DNA of 64,000 bases, from contig NZ_UAWH01000014.1 of assembly GCF_900447045.1 (NCBI RefSeq), positions 680,501 through 744,500 on the forward strand, in the 5' to 3' direction. Under the pieces are notes generated by a model. That model ran no database searches and was not told where the DNA came from. It saw only the letters and a list, made by a program, of their open reading frames with translations. The position numbers and the translations under genes are program-made. Every line of letters begins with the position of its first letter. The stretch's first letter is position 1. The DNA is from Clostridium paraputrificum (GTDB taxonomy: Bacteria; Bacillota; Clostridia; Clostridiales; Clostridiaceae). Below are positions 31,645 through 41,058 of this stretch, one piece after another.

Positions 31645-33286
31645 ACATTGTAGATATTACGTTTGTTAATGGTGGTATAACTTGCTTCTTTCTTGAAAGA
31701 ACTCCAGGTAAGAAAGCAGTTGATGCTTCTAAAGTAACACTGAAAGTCTTTTCAACTATTTCAGGCATTCTTCCAGCTACTAAAATTTGAGAACCTTCAT
31801 TTAGTATGTCAGTTAGAAGAAGCATTACCATGCTGAAGGAATTTTCTTCAGCTTTTCTTTCCATATACTTTAGCATATCTTCTTTTAAAGGCATAAATCC
31901 TTCGATATCCATAGTGTTAACTTGAGCAACACCTATTTTTACTTCACCAATTGTAAATGGCTTGAAGTCTTGATTGAAGATTTGTTCAACTGTCTTTCCT
32001 TGTAATGAAGTACCAGCTTTGAACATTTCTTTAGCAAAAGCTTCAACATCATTTACTCCAGCAATTTCAGCTAATCTCTTGCAGATGTGCTTATCTTGTT
32101 CAGTACAAGTTGGACTTCTGAATAATAATGTATCAGAAATTAAAGCACCCATTAATAGACCAGCAGCCTTCTTAGAAGGTCTTATACCATTTTCAAAGAA
32201 GCACTTAGCAACTATACTTGAAGTACTTCCAAGAGGTTCGTTTCTGAAGTAAATTGGGTTGTTTGTTTGAATATCAGCAACTCTGTGGTGGTCGATGATT
32301 TCTAAGATTTCAGCTTCATCTAATCCATCTACAGATTGACCTCTTTCATTATGGTCAACTTGAATTACTTTCTTCTTATGGTTAGAAATTAAATGATATC
32401 TAGAAATTAAACCTACTACCTTACCATCTGAATCAGTAACAGGGTAGCTTCTATATCTAGTTTCACTCATTTCCTTCTTAATATCTTCAACTAAGTCATC
32501 AGTTGAGAAAGATACTATGTTTTCTGTAGCCATAACATATCCTACAGGTATACTTTGAACTATTAATCTTGAAGCTGTAAATGAATCATGAGGAGTGCTT
32601 ATGATACATACTCCATTATTCTTAGCTTTTTCAAGTAATTCATCAGATACATTATGAGAACCTGTTATTATAACTAAAGAAACCTTAAGATCAATTAAAG
32701 CTTCTTGAACTTCAGGTCTATCACCAACTATAGCAATATCGCCTTCTTCAATTAATCCCTTCATGCTTTCTGGTTGCATAGCAGCAACACAAATCTTTCC
32801 AGGGAATTTTGGGTTGTTACCATGGATGTATAATTCCTTTGCAGATAAAGTATCAACTATATTATCTATAGAAGTATTACTCTTATCTAGGATAACATTA
32901 TCCCATATATCCATATATGAAGAAGTTAAGTTAGATACAGATAGCATACCTAATAAATGATCATTTGAATCAGCTACAGGAAGAGATTGAATGTTCTTAT
33001 CTCTCATAATGTTCCAAGCCATCTTTAATGATATCTCAGGTGTAACAGGGTTGATATTATCTATCTTTAAATCTTCAACTTTTAACTTTACAGTTTCTAA
33101 ATATTCAGGAGCTTCTGCACCAAAGTAATCTAAGATGAACTGAGTTTCTCTGCTAACATTACCTAATCTAACAGGTATAGCAGGAATTTCTCCAGTTTTG
33201 TTCTTAAATTCAGCATATGCGTAAGCTGCACAAATTGAATCTGAATCTGGATTTTTATGTCCAGTTACATAAACTACGTTTCTCAA
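31643..33286 (-). CDS. ppaC: Manganese-dependent inorganic pyrophosphatase with CBS-DRTGG regulatory insert
   Basis: The 547-residue family II pyrophosphatase has 'VTGHKNPDSDSICAAYAY' at the N-terminus, a 'IIDHHRVAD' motif in mid-protein, and 'LSRKKQVIPPLTNV' of the DHHA2 domain at the C-terminus. Between the first motif and the DHH motif lie two CBS domains ('SLPVADSNDHLLGMLSVSNL', 'SYPVTDSDGKVVGLISRYHL') around a DRTGG-type domain. Such enzymes are regulated by adenine nucleotides. Translation starts at TTG 33286 behind AAAGGAGG. It is monocistronic. Confidence 0.95.
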   Translation of the reverse strand: MRNVVYVTGHKNPDSDSICAAYAYAEFKNKTGEIPAIPVRLGNVSRETQFILDYFGAEAPEYLETVKLKVEDLKIDNINPVTPEISLKMAWNIMRDKNIQSLPVADSNDHLLGMLSVSNLTSSYMDIWDNVILDKSNTSIDNIVDTLSAKELYIHGNNPKFPGKICVAAMQPESMKGLIEEGDIAIVGDRPEVQEALIDLKVSLVIITGSHNVSDELLEKAKNNGVCIISTPHDSFTASRLIVQSIPVGYVMATENIVSFSTDDLVEDIKKEMSETRYRSYPVTDSDGKVVGLISRYHLISNHKKKVIQVDHNERGQSVDGLDEAEILEIIDHHRVADIQTNNPIYFRNEPLGSTSSIVAKCFFENGIRPSKKAAGLLMGALISDTLLFRSPTCTEQDKHICKRLAEIAGVNDVEAFAKEMFKAGTSLQGKTVEQIFNQDFKPFTIGEVKIGVAQVNTMDIEGFMPLKEDMLKYMERKAEENSFSMVMLLLTDILNEGSQILVAGRMPEIVEKTFSVTLEASTAFLPGVLSRKKQVIPPLTNVISTM

Positions 33287-33560
33287 AACTATTCCTCCTT
33301 TGACTTAAAATTTTACTATTATATTTTAAAGCTAAACACGAAAAAAGTAAAGAAAAGAAGAAAATAGAGAAGTATAGCAGAAAACATATTTATTAATGAA
33401 GTATTTCACAATATAAAAAATATATTGAATCTAAGATATGTGACCTTAAGCAGGTATTCACTATTTAGATAGTATAAGAGAACATTCAATTAATATGATA
33501 GTTCTTTTATTAAAAGAAAGTTCATAACAACCTTTAACTTTATTATGTTTTCTTGTGTTC

Positions 33561-33589
33561 TAACTTCAGTAAAGCAAAATATATATAAT
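33561..33589 (+). promoter_or_regulatory. Weak sigma-A promoter candidate before the calcium ATPase gene
   Basis: TATAAT (33584-33589) with TAACTT (33561-33566) 17 bases upstream. The divergent gap 33287-33617 otherwise holds only AT-rich sequence and small imperfect hairpins; I found no gene and no manganese-riboswitch core. Confidence 0.4.
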
Positions 33590-33617
33590 ATAGAGTTTTG
33601 TTTAAGGAGGAAAAAGG

Positions 33618-36167
33618 GTGATACAGGAAAAGACAATAGTTCCGGGGTTAACAACACGAGAAGCAGAGAAGAGAATGAAAAACTTTGGATTAAATGAAAT
33701 ACAGCATAAAAAGAAAGCTTCACCAATAATGATTTTTTTATCTCAATTTAACGATTTTATGGTATGGGTATTATTAGGTGCCACCATTATTTCAGGTATT
33801 ATGGGAGATACAGCAGATGCTATTACAATTATAATAATCGTTATAGTAAATGCAATTTTAGGATTTGTACAGGAATTTAGAACTGAAAAGTCTTTAGAAG
33901 CTTTGAAGAATCTAGCAGCACCAACTTGTAAGGTGTTTAGAGATGGAGGATTAAAGGTAATTAATTCTGCCTATCTAACAATAGGGGATGTTGTTGTACT
34001 TGAAGCTGGAGATAGAATTCCAGCAGATGGAGAATTCCTTGAAGGATCATCAATAATGGTAGATGAATCATTATTAACAGGGGAATCAGTTGGAGTTTCT
34101 AAGGATACAAATAAGAAAGAAAAGCGCAGTGGATATATGGGAACAACAATGCTAAAGGGAAAAGGATTATTTACAGTAACTAGTATTGGAATGGACACTG
34201 AAATGGGTAAGATAGCAAATCTTTTAGATAATATAAAAGAAGAAAAATCTCCTTTAAAAGAACGATTAGAATCATTAGGAAAAATATTAGTTGTTTTATG
34301 TCTTGTAATTTGTGCAGTTGTTACTATCTTAGGAATTATTAGAGGAAATGATATAACAGAGATGTTCTTACTTGGAGTAAGTTTAGCTGTAGCAGCAATT
34401 CCAGAGGGATTAGCAGCTATAGTAACAGTTTCATTAGCACTTGGAGTTTCTAGAATGCTTAAGAGAAATGCATTAGTTAGAAAGCTTCCAGCTGTAGAAA
34501 CATTAGGATGTACATCTGTTATTTGCTCTGATAAGACAGGTACCTTAACACAAAATAAAATGACTGTTAAGGAAGTATACCTAAATGGAAAGATATGTGA
34601 ACTTGATAAGGAAAAGCTTACAGATTATACAATGTTAATGAAGTCACTAGTATTATGTAATGATTGTAATTATGATTTTAATGTTAAAAATATAGATAAA
34701 GCATTACATGGTGATCCAACAGAAACAGCATTAGTAAAACTATTCTTTAAGGATACAAATCTTCTTAAAGCTTTTGTTGAAAAATCTGAGCGTGTATATG
34801 ATATACCTTTTGATTCAACAAGAAAGATGATGTCTGTTATTATGAGGGAAAATGGAAAAGAATGTTGCTATGTTAAGGGGGCTCCTGAAAGGGTTATAGA
34901 AAAATGTTCTTATATATTAGAAAATAATAAGATTAAGCCTCTAACATATCAAAAGAAGAAGCAAGTAGCTTCATTTATTGAGGCAATGTCTTCTAGAGCA
35001 TTAAGATGTATTGCAGGTGCATATAAGGATGAAAATTTAACTAGGAGTGAAAAATTAGAAGATGGATTGATATTCATAGGTGTTGCAGGTAGCATAGATC
35101 CACCAAGAGCTGAGGCTAGAGATGCTGTTCTTAGATGTAAGCTTGCAGGTATTAAGCCAGTTATGATTACTGGTGATCATAAAAATACTGCTCTTGCAAT
35201 AGCAAAATCTTTAAACATATGTAATAACGATGACCAAGTTGTAACTGGTGAAGATATAGAAAGCATGACAGATGATGAACTAAAGAAGAAAGTTGAAAAG
35301 ATAAGGGTTTTTGCTAGGGTATCACCTGATCATAAGCTTAGAATTGTTAGGGCATTTAAAAGAAATAATAATGTTGTAGCAATGACTGGTGATGGTGTTA
35401 ATGATGCTCCAGCTATTAAGGAAGCTGATATTGGAATATCCATGGGAATTTCAGGAACAGATGTAACTAAGGAAGCATCATCTATGATACTTATGGATGA
35501 TAATTTTGCAACTATTGTATCAGCAGTAGAAGAGGGAAGAGTTATATATGATAATATCAGAAAGTTCATAAGGTACTTATTATCATGTAACTTAGGTGAA
35601 GTATTAACAATGTTCTTAGCATCTTTACTTACATTACCTAATCCTCTTTCACCAATTCAGATTTTATTTGTAAACTTAGCAACTGATGGTTTGCCTGCTA
35701 TAGCTTTAGGGGTAGATCCTGCAGATAAGGATATAATGAGGCAAGCTCCTAGAGATAGGAAAGAAGGAATATTTGCTAGAGGGTTAACTGAGAAGATTTT
35801 AGTTCGTGGTTCATTAATTGGTATTTGTACTTTATTATCTTTCATGGTTGGAAGATATTACGGAATGAATTTAGAGACTTGTAGAACTTTAACATTGGCT
35901 ACATTAGTAATGTCACAATTGTTCCACGTGTTTGAATGTAGGTCAGAAAGACATTCCATTTTTGAAATAAAGTTATTCACTAACTTATATTTAGTTGGTG
36001 CAGTATCTTTTTCTATAATAATGTTAGCGGCAATATTATATATACCTTTCTTACAAGGCATATTCCATACAGTACCTTTAATGATTAATCAATGGATGAT
36101 TGTATTATTCTTCTCTGGAATAATAGCATTTATAAATAGTATTTATTTGTTTATAAAAACAAAATAA
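33618..36167 (+). CDS. Calcium-transporting P-type ATPase (type IIA)
   Basis: The 849-residue protein has the full catalytic set: 'LLTGES' (actuator), 'AAIPEGLAAIV' (helix 4 ion site), 'SDKTGTLTQNKM' with the phosphorylated Asp at residue 305, 'KGAPERVIEKC', 'MITGDHKNTALAIA' and 'MTGDGVNDAPAI'. Ten membrane segments are expected. It resembles SERCA-like bacterial calcium exporters. The start is GTG 33618, 7 bases after AAGGAGG. It is a useful intact comparator for the degenerate homologue at 61969. Confidence 0.95.
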   Translation: MIQEKTIVPGLTTREAEKRMKNFGLNEIQHKKKASPIMIFLSQFNDFMVWVLLGATIISGIMGDTADAITIIIIVIVNAILGFVQEFRTEKSLEALKNLAAPTCKVFRDGGLKVINSAYLTIGDVVVLEAGDRIPADGEFLEGSSIMVDESLLTGESVGVSKDTNKKEKRSGYMGTTMLKGKGLFTVTSIGMDTEMGKIANLLDNIKEEKSPLKERLESLGKILVVLCLVICAVVTILGIIRGNDITEMFLLGVSLAVAAIPEGLAAIVTVSLALGVSRMLKRNALVRKLPAVETLGCTSVICSDKTGTLTQNKMTVKEVYLNGKICELDKEKLTDYTMLMKSLVLCNDCNYDFNVKNIDKALHGDPTETALVKLFFKDTNLLKAFVEKSERVYDIPFDSTRKMMSVIMRENGKECCYVKGAPERVIEKCSYILENNKIKPLTYQKKKQVASFIEAMSSRALRCIAGAYKDENLTRSEKLEDGLIFIGVAGSIDPPRAEARDAVLRCKLAGIKPVMITGDHKNTALAIAKSLNICNNDDQVVTGEDIESMTDDELKKKVEKIRVFARVSPDHKLRIVRAFKRNNNVVAMTGDGVNDAPAIKEADIGISMGISGTDVTKEASSMILMDDNFATIVSAVEEGRVIYDNIRKFIRYLLSCNLGEVLTMFLASLLTLPNPLSPIQILFVNLATDGLPAIALGVDPADKDIMRQAPRDRKEGIFARGLTEKILVRGSLIGICTLLSFMVGRYYGMNLETCRTLTLATLVMSQLFHVFECRSERHSIFEIKLFTNLYLVGAVSFSIIMLAAILYIPFLQGIFHTVPLMINQWMIVLFFSGIIAFINSIYLFIKTK

Positions 36168-36184
36168 TTGTAAGGAATAGAATG

Positions 36185-36222
36185 AGAAAAAGCAAATCTT
36201 ATTTTTAAGATCTGCTTTTTCT
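36185..36222. terminator. Bidirectional terminator between the calcium ATPase and DUF4317 genes
   Basis: AGAAAAAGC..ATCTTA (36185-36201) pairs with TAAGAT..GCTTTTTCT (36206-36222). It serves two convergent genes. Confidence 0.85.
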
Positions 36223-36233
36223 ATTTAGGTAAC

Positions 36234-37505
36234 TTAAATTAAATCATCCACTCCATTAACTGTAGCTTGTTCATTTTCATTGATAGGAATGATTATGCAC
36301 TTTTGTCCATCTATTATTTCAGATTTTATTTGAGGTACTTTTTCAGGCTTTACTTGAAGTATAACATCATAGTCTGGATTACTTTCTTCTAAGTTAGCAT
36401 TTTCCTCATCATTATCAGCAGCAACTTCTTGCTTAACTTCTTCAAGTCTAGTTTGAAGAATTGCTACTTGTTTTTCTAGATGTTCTTCCTTTTTTCTTTG
36501 TTCATTTGCCTTAAGTACCTTTGCATCAATTAAATTTTCTGCTAAAGGAAGGTCATCACCAAAGCTTTCAACATAAGATTCTTCTATTTTTGTGGTTACC
36601 TCCTCAGGAACTCCACTTTCTATTAAAAGGTTTTGAATGTCTTTATTGGTTAGAGTTTTTGGTTCACTATCTGTATCCTCATATATGGAATTATGTTCTT
36701 CAATCATAGCGCTTAGATTATCTTGTACTTCCATAAAAATTTTATCAGCTTTTTCTTCATCAGCATCAAGTGAATCTTTAATAATTGATTGGAAAGTTTC
36801 TTTTTGTATAGTGGCAGTTTGCTTTGAGGAGCAACCTAAAGCATCCTCCATTAATTCAGGATGCGGATCCTTAGCATTTTTTGTGTAGTACATTACAGAG
36901 TTAACGTCTGTACTACGATCAATGAAAGCAGGGAAGACAAAGCCATTAGTTGGAGGGGTAACAACCCAATCTCTAATACGTGCCTTAATTTTATGCTCAT
37001 CCTCATAGTATCTAAGACCAGGTTCAGAAAGTGAAACTGGACAGATTGCACAAAGTACATATTCATATACTTCTTCAGATTCATCTAATTTTAAATTATC
37101 TTTGGTTTTAGTTATAACATCATAAGCGTCGTGGAAAACAAGTATTAAAAAGTTACCAGTGTAATCATAACTATCTATGATAGAGTTATAAAAATCATCA
37201 AGAATAGAGTCATCTTTTAATTTACTATTCTTAAGCTGCATAAGAGAAACTTGTTTTTCATTTATAAGATCTTCATTAAGTGGAAAGTTTAATTCTAAAA
37301 TGTTATTTCCAATAGTTCCAGATAGAACCTTTCTAGCTATTTCTAAAAATTTAAAGTAATCATCTTCTTCTAAATTTAGAAATGTTTCTCTAAATTTTAA
37401 AATTACATTTTTCTCTCCATTAACATAGCAACCACACATTTTAGTAAAGGTGCAATAATCCTTCTTTAAACGCTTTTTTAATTCAAGTATATCTTTTTTT
37501 CTCAT
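36234..37505 (-). CDS. DUF4317 family protein
   Basis: The 423-residue soluble protein starts 'MRKKDILELKKRLKKDYCTF' and contains 'MCGCYVNGEKNVILKFRETF', typical of the DUF4317 family in Firmicutes. It has an acidic middle section and a coiled-coil-like stretch near residue 335 ('KKEEHLEKQVAILQTRLEEV'). No catalytic motif is evident and the function is not known. It is transcribed alone; the left copy of the 75-nt repeat lies just upstream of it. Confidence 0.85.
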   Translation of the reverse strand: MRKKDILELKKRLKKDYCTFTKMCGCYVNGEKNVILKFRETFLNLEEDDYFKFLEIARKVLSGTIGNNILELNFPLNEDLINEKQVSLMQLKNSKLKDDSILDDFYNSIIDSYDYTGNFLILVFHDAYDVITKTKDNLKLDESEEVYEYVLCAICPVSLSEPGLRYYEDEHKIKARIRDWVVTPPTNGFVFPAFIDRSTDVNSVMYYTKNAKDPHPELMEDALGCSSKQTATIQKETFQSIIKDSLDADEEKADKIFMEVQDNLSAMIEEHNSIYEDTDSEPKTLTNKDIQNLLIESGVPEEVTTKIEESYVESFGDDLPLAENLIDAKVLKANEQRKKEEHLEKQVAILQTRLEEVKQEVAADNDEENANLEESNPDYDVILQVKPEKVPQIKSEIIDGQKCIIIPINENEQATVNGVDDLI

Positions 37506-37538
37506 CTACAAACCCCTCGTTTTACTATTTTTAATATC

Positions 37539-37613
37539 AGGAAAGTATAAAATTTTAATTAGCTATAAATCAAATGTATTATTATATTTTAATATTATAA
37601 AATATAAAATCAA
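37539..37613 (-). repeat. Left copy of a 75-nt inverted repeat flanking the hydrogenase region
   Basis: The reverse complement of this stretch matches 49490-49564 at 67 of 75 positions with no gaps, aligned by eye. Read on the minus strand it contains TTGATT-N18-TATACT, a plausible sigma-A promoter for the DUF4317 gene. A perfect 12-bp hairpin, AAAATATAAAAT (37599-37610) with ATTTTATATTTT (37622-37633), overlaps its end. Confidence 0.85.
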
Positions 37614-37663
37614 GGATAATAATTTTATATTTTCCTTACCTTTTTTATTGCTTTTTCGAGTAA

Positions 37664-37690
37664 AAAAGAGCACCATTAAGTGCTCTTTTA
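37664..37690 (-). terminator. Terminator of the unknown gene 37688-38101
   Basis: AAAAGAGCAC (37664-37673) pairs with GTGCTCTTTT (37680-37689). It overlaps the stop codon of the minus-strand gene, and the minus-strand reading ends in a T run. Confidence 0.85.
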
Positions 37691-38101
37691 CTTATATCTC
37701 ATTTTATTAACTTGTTGTCTAGACTTCTTTATTTGAGAGTGGTCTATTGGAATTAGATCCCTTTTAGCAGTTAAGTTAATGATGTTTTGAATTTGAAGTA
37801 TGTCAGCATCCTTCTTACCTTTAACTCCCTTAAGTCCCATAAGCATAATCTTATGTCCCATAGCTAAAGGAATGAAATCAACCTTTTTAAACCAACGCCA
37901 TTTTTTGTATCTAGCTTTTATAATTGATTTTCCTACTTCTGGCTTCACAACTAAATCACAAACTAATTTATGAATTAAAATAAAGTTTTTTTCTTCAACT
38001 TTTACAGATACAACTGTACCACTCGCACTTGCTATTCTATCCCCATATTTTTCAAAATATGAATCTTGAAAATACTTATTAAACTTATCTTTAAAACCCA
38101 T
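37688..38101 (-). CDS. Unknown basic protein, 137 residues
   Basis: The protein is strongly basic and has no obvious membrane helix or signal peptide. The N-terminal part ('FKDKFNKYFQDSYFEKYGDR') is helical; a beta-rich core follows ('GTVVSVKVEEKNFILIHKLV') and a Lys/Arg-rich tail. I do not recognise the family. A nucleic-acid-binding role would fit the charge but is only a guess. It is transcribed alone, divergently from hypC. Confidence 0.8.
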   Translation of the reverse strand: MGFKDKFNKYFQDSYFEKYGDRIASASGTVVSVKVEEKNFILIHKLVCDLVVKPEVGKSIIKARYKKWRWFKKVDFIPLAMGHKIMLMGLKGVKGKKDADILQIQNIINLTAKRDLIPIDHSQIKKSRQQVNKMRYK

Positions 38102-38222
38102 GACTAATCTCCTTTTATAAATAATATGAATAATTCCTATAAATATATCTGTATTATACCATACATTTATTTTTTGTAAAATAATAAATCAGTAATCGTT
38201 TTAATAAAATTAAAAATAATAA

Positions 38223-38250
38223 TTGTGTAATAAATAGAGAATATTATAAA
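38223..38250 (+). promoter_or_regulatory. Candidate promoter of the hyp-mbh operon
   Basis: TTGTGT (38223-38228), a 16-base spacer, then TATAAA (38245-38250), about 80 bases before hypC. It is the best pair in the 230-base gap, but the region is so AT-rich that confidence is low. Confidence 0.35.
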
Positions 38251-38330
38251 AATTCTTACAAAAACTTTAAGAAAGGCAAAAAATGTGATATTATGAAAAT
38301 ATGTAAAAAAATACAAGGTGGAATATGGAA

Positions 38331-38564
38331 ATGTGCTTGGGTTTAGTTATGAAAGTAATAAGTATAGATGATAAAGAAGCTTTATGTGATTATTTAGGAA
38401 ATAGAAGAAAGATAAGAATTGATGTAATAAAAGATGTAAGCTTAGGAGATTATTTGCTAATCCATGCTGGTTTTGCAATAAGCAAGTTAAGTAAAGAAGA
38501 AGGAGAGGAACGTTTAGATATTTTTAAGGAGCTTCAAGAAAAGATTGGAGAAATAAGCAAATGA
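38331..38564 (+). CDS. hypC: HypC hydrogenase maturation chaperone
   Basis: The HypC/HupF protein begins 'MCLGLVMKVISID'. The Cys directly after Met is essential because the processed N-terminal Cys holds the Fe(CN)2CO precursor. An in-frame ATG at 38325 would place two extra residues before Met-Cys and is only 3 bases from the AAGGTGG site. ATG 38331 is therefore the right start, giving 77 residues. It overlaps hypD by 4 bases (ATGA). Confidence 0.95.
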   Translation: MCLGLVMKVISIDDKEALCDYLGNRRKIRIDVIKDVSLGDYLLIHAGFAISKLSKEEGEERLDIFKELQEKIGEISK

Positions 38565-39631
38565 ATAAGAGATTAATTTGGGAACTTAAGGAGGAGCTAG
38601 ATAATATAGAAGGTACTATGACATTTATGGAGGTATGTGGTACTCACACTATGGAAATTGGAAAAATGTCTTTAAGAAATTTCCTGGGAAATAAGGTTAA
38701 ATTAATTTCTGGTCCAGGTTGTCCTGTATGTGTAACTCCAAGTTTGTACATAGATTATATATATTCCTTAGCTTTAAATAAGAATATATCAGTAATAACT
38801 TATGGTGATATGTTAAGGGTTCCTGGGACAAGCCCTTTAATATCTCTAGAAAGGGCAAGAGCTTTAGGTGGAGATATAAGAGTAGTATATTCATCAGTAG
38901 ATGCCATAGAAATAGCTAAAGAGGAAAAAAATAAGAATTTTGTGTTTTTAGGTATTGGTTTTGAAACAACAATACCATCTACCTGTGTCTTATTAGAAGA
39001 GATAATGAATAAAGATATTAGAAATCTATTTGTTTTTTCAATGCATAAGAGAGTTGAACCTGTAATGGAGACAATTATGGAGGATAAAGAACTTAAATTA
39101 GATGGATTCCTTTGTCCAGGTAATGTTGCAGTTATATTAGGAGAAAGAGATTTTGAATTCATTAAAGAATATGGACAATTAGGGGTAATAGCTGGATTTA
39201 AAGAGGATGAAATTATAGAAGCTATTATACAGCTTATAAGGAATAAGGGGAGTAAAAAAATAATTAATTGCTATAAAAGCTTTGTAAGTAGAGAGGGAAA
39301 TATTGTAGCAAAAGAGTTAATTAATAAATATTTTAAAGAATCACAATCATTATGGAGAGGGCTTGGAAATATAGATAAAAGTGGATTGGTTTTAAAGGAT
39401 GATTATAAAGAAAAAGATATATTAAATAAGTTTCCTTTAGATGAAGAGTTAAAGCTAATTACTAGGAGTAAAGAAAAGTATGTATGTAGATGTGGAGAAG
39501 TACTAAAGGGGAGAATATTACCTTGTGAATGTAGCTCTTTTAAAAGAGTGTGTACTCCAGCATTCCCTATAGGACCATGTATGGTATCAAGCGAGGGAAC
39601 TTGCGCAGCATATTACAAGTATGAAGGTTAA
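38561..39631 (+). CDS. hypD: HypD hydrogenase maturation protein
   Basis: The 356-residue protein has the HypD motifs 'FMEVCGTHTMEIGK', 'LISGPGCPVCVTP' and 'FLGIGFETTIPST', and C-terminal cysteines ('CRCGEVLKGRILPCEC', 'PIGPCMVSSEGTCAAY') that bind an Fe4S4 cluster. With HypC it forms the scaffold on which Fe(CN)2CO is built. It overlaps hypC and is followed by hypE after 14 bases. Confidence 0.97.
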   Translation: MNKRLIWELKEELDNIEGTMTFMEVCGTHTMEIGKMSLRNFLGNKVKLISGPGCPVCVTPSLYIDYIYSLALNKNISVITYGDMLRVPGTSPLISLERARALGGDIRVVYSSVDAIEIAKEEKNKNFVFLGIGFETTIPSTCVLLEEIMNKDIRNLFVFSMHKRVEPVMETIMEDKELKLDGFLCPGNVAVILGERDFEFIKEYGQLGVIAGFKEDEIIEAIIQLIRNKGSKKIINCYKSFVSREGNIVAKELINKYFKESQSLWRGLGNIDKSGLVLKDDYKEKDILNKFPLDEELKLITRSKEKYVCRCGEVLKGRILPCECSSFKRVCTPAFPIGPCMVSSEGTCAAYYKYEG

Positions 39632-39645
39632 TAGAGGTGAAATTT

Positions 39646-40647
39646 ATGGAAGATGTAATTACTCTTTCTCATGGTAGTGGTGGAGAGCAAAGTGAAAATT
39701 TAATAAAGAATGTAATATTACCTAAGGTGGGTAATAGTAAATTGAATATACTAGGGGATGGTGCAAGCTTGAGTTTGAAAGGAGAAATTGCCTTTTCAAC
39801 AGATAGTTTTGTTATTAATCCTCTTTTTTTCGTGGGTGGAGATATAGGGAAGCTTGCAGTATGTGGAACTTGTAATGATCTATTAATGTGTGGAAGCATT
39901 CCTAAATATCTAAGTTTAGGATTAATAATTGAAGAGGGATTAAGTGTAGAAAATTTAAATAGGATAATAGAATCTTTAAGTGAAACGGCGAAGATAGCAG
40001 GAGTAGAAATAGTAACTGGAGACACTAAGGTAGTTGAGAAGGGACATGGAGATGGAATATTTATTAATACTTCTGGAATAGGTATTAAAGTGGAAAAGTT
40101 AAGGTTAGGAAAAGAAAGAATTAAGCCTGGAGATAAGGTGATAGTAACAGGAAACATAGGGGATCATGGTATATCCATTATGTGTGAAAGAAATAACTTT
40201 TTTCAAGGAGCAGTAAAATCAGATTGCGCTTATTTATATCCATTAGCTTCTATAATATTTGAATATGGTGACAAAATTAAGATTTTAAGAGATCCAACAA
40301 GGGGAGGAGTGGCAACAACACTAAATGAATTTGTAGATGGAACTAATTATTCTATTGAAATTAAAGAAGAAAGATTACCTTTTAGTGAGGGCGCTTTAGG
40401 AGCTAGTGAGATATTAGGTATAGATTTATTATACGCGGCAAATGAGGGAAAGGCTTTAATAGTTGTAGATGAAAGCATTGCAGAGGAACTTGTAGAAAAG
40501 CTAAGAAAGGTGGATTTAGGTAAGAAGGCTTCGATTATAGGAGAGGTTGTCTCTTATGAAAAGGAAAAAGTATTACTTAAAGGACCTTTAGGAAGTAGGA
40601 GAATTTTAAACAAATTGTCTTCAGATTTATTTCCAAGAATATGTTAA
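39646..40647 (+). CDS. hypE: HypE hydrogenase maturation protein (cyanide ligand synthesis)
   Basis: A protein of about 333 residues of the HypE/PurM fold: 'LSHGSGGEQSENLI', 'DGASLSLKGEIAFSTDSFVI', 'RDPTRGGVATTLNEF'. The C-terminus is 'FPRIC'; this terminal Cys receives the carbamoyl group from HypF and converts it to thiocyanate. A GTG at 39637 is in frame but is part of AGAGGTG, so ATG 39646 is used. HypF is not encoded in the window. Confidence 0.97.
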   Translation: MEDVITLSHGSGGEQSENLIKNVILPKVGNSKLNILGDGASLSLKGEIAFSTDSFVINPLFFVGGDIGKLAVCGTCNDLLMCGSIPKYLSLGLIIEEGLSVENLNRIIESLSETAKIAGVEIVTGDTKVVEKGHGDGIFINTSGIGIKVEKLRLGKERIKPGDKVIVTGNIGDHGISIMCERNNFFQGAVKSDCAYLYPLASIIFEYGDKIKILRDPTRGGVATTLNEFVDGTNYSIEIKEERLPFSEGALGASEILGIDLLYAANEGKALIVVDESIAEELVEKLRKVDLGKKASIIGEVVSYEKEKVLLKGPLGSRRILNKLSSDLFPRIC

Positions 40648-40663
40648 GAAAGAGGTGAGAAGA

Positions 40664-41044
40664 ATGCATGACTTTAATGGGATTGAAATTAAAAAAGAAG
40701 ACCTGCTAGATAGTGTTAAAGCTATGTATAAGGAAAAACGAAGGCTGGTTATGATTAATGGTTACATTAATGAGAATAGGGAAAATGTAATTGCGTATAA
40801 CTTTGATGTTAATGGCGATATAACAACTTACTTAGTAAAAGGGGAAGAGATACTTCCATCAATAACTCCCATTTATTCAGCTTCAGCAAGGTGGGCAGAA
40901 GAGGAAATAGAAGAAATGATGAATATGAAGTTTGATGGGTTAAATAGGTCTGGTAGATTATTCTTACCAGAAGAATTTAAAGATGGTGAAGGACAAATAT
41001 TAGTTATGCCATTAAGTGAATTAAAGAAATATAAGGATAAATAA
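40664..41044 (+). CDS. mbhK: Membrane-bound hydrogenase 30-kDa-like subunit (MbhK/EchD, NuoC-like)
   Basis: A protein of about 126 residues resembling the complex I 30-kDa/NuoC family: 'YNFDVNGDITTYLVKG', 'SITPIYSASARWAEEEIEEM', then 'LFLPEEF'. Its role is structural, docking next to the large subunit. The frame is open from GTG 40655, but that lies within AGAGGTGAG; ATG 40664 is preferred. It immediately precedes the large-subunit gene. Confidence 0.85.
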   Translation: MHDFNGIEIKKEDLLDSVKAMYKEKRRLVMINGYINENRENVIAYNFDVNGDITTYLVKGEEILPSITPIYSASARWAEEEIEEMMNMKFDGLNRSGRLFLPEEFKDGEGQILVMPLSELKKYKDK

Positions 41045-41058
41045 AAGGGGTGAGGTAA

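Noticed and set aside
33287-33617. Manganese (yybP-ykoY) riboswitch before the calcium ATPase gene
   Set aside because: No conserved core or paired arms were found in the gap.
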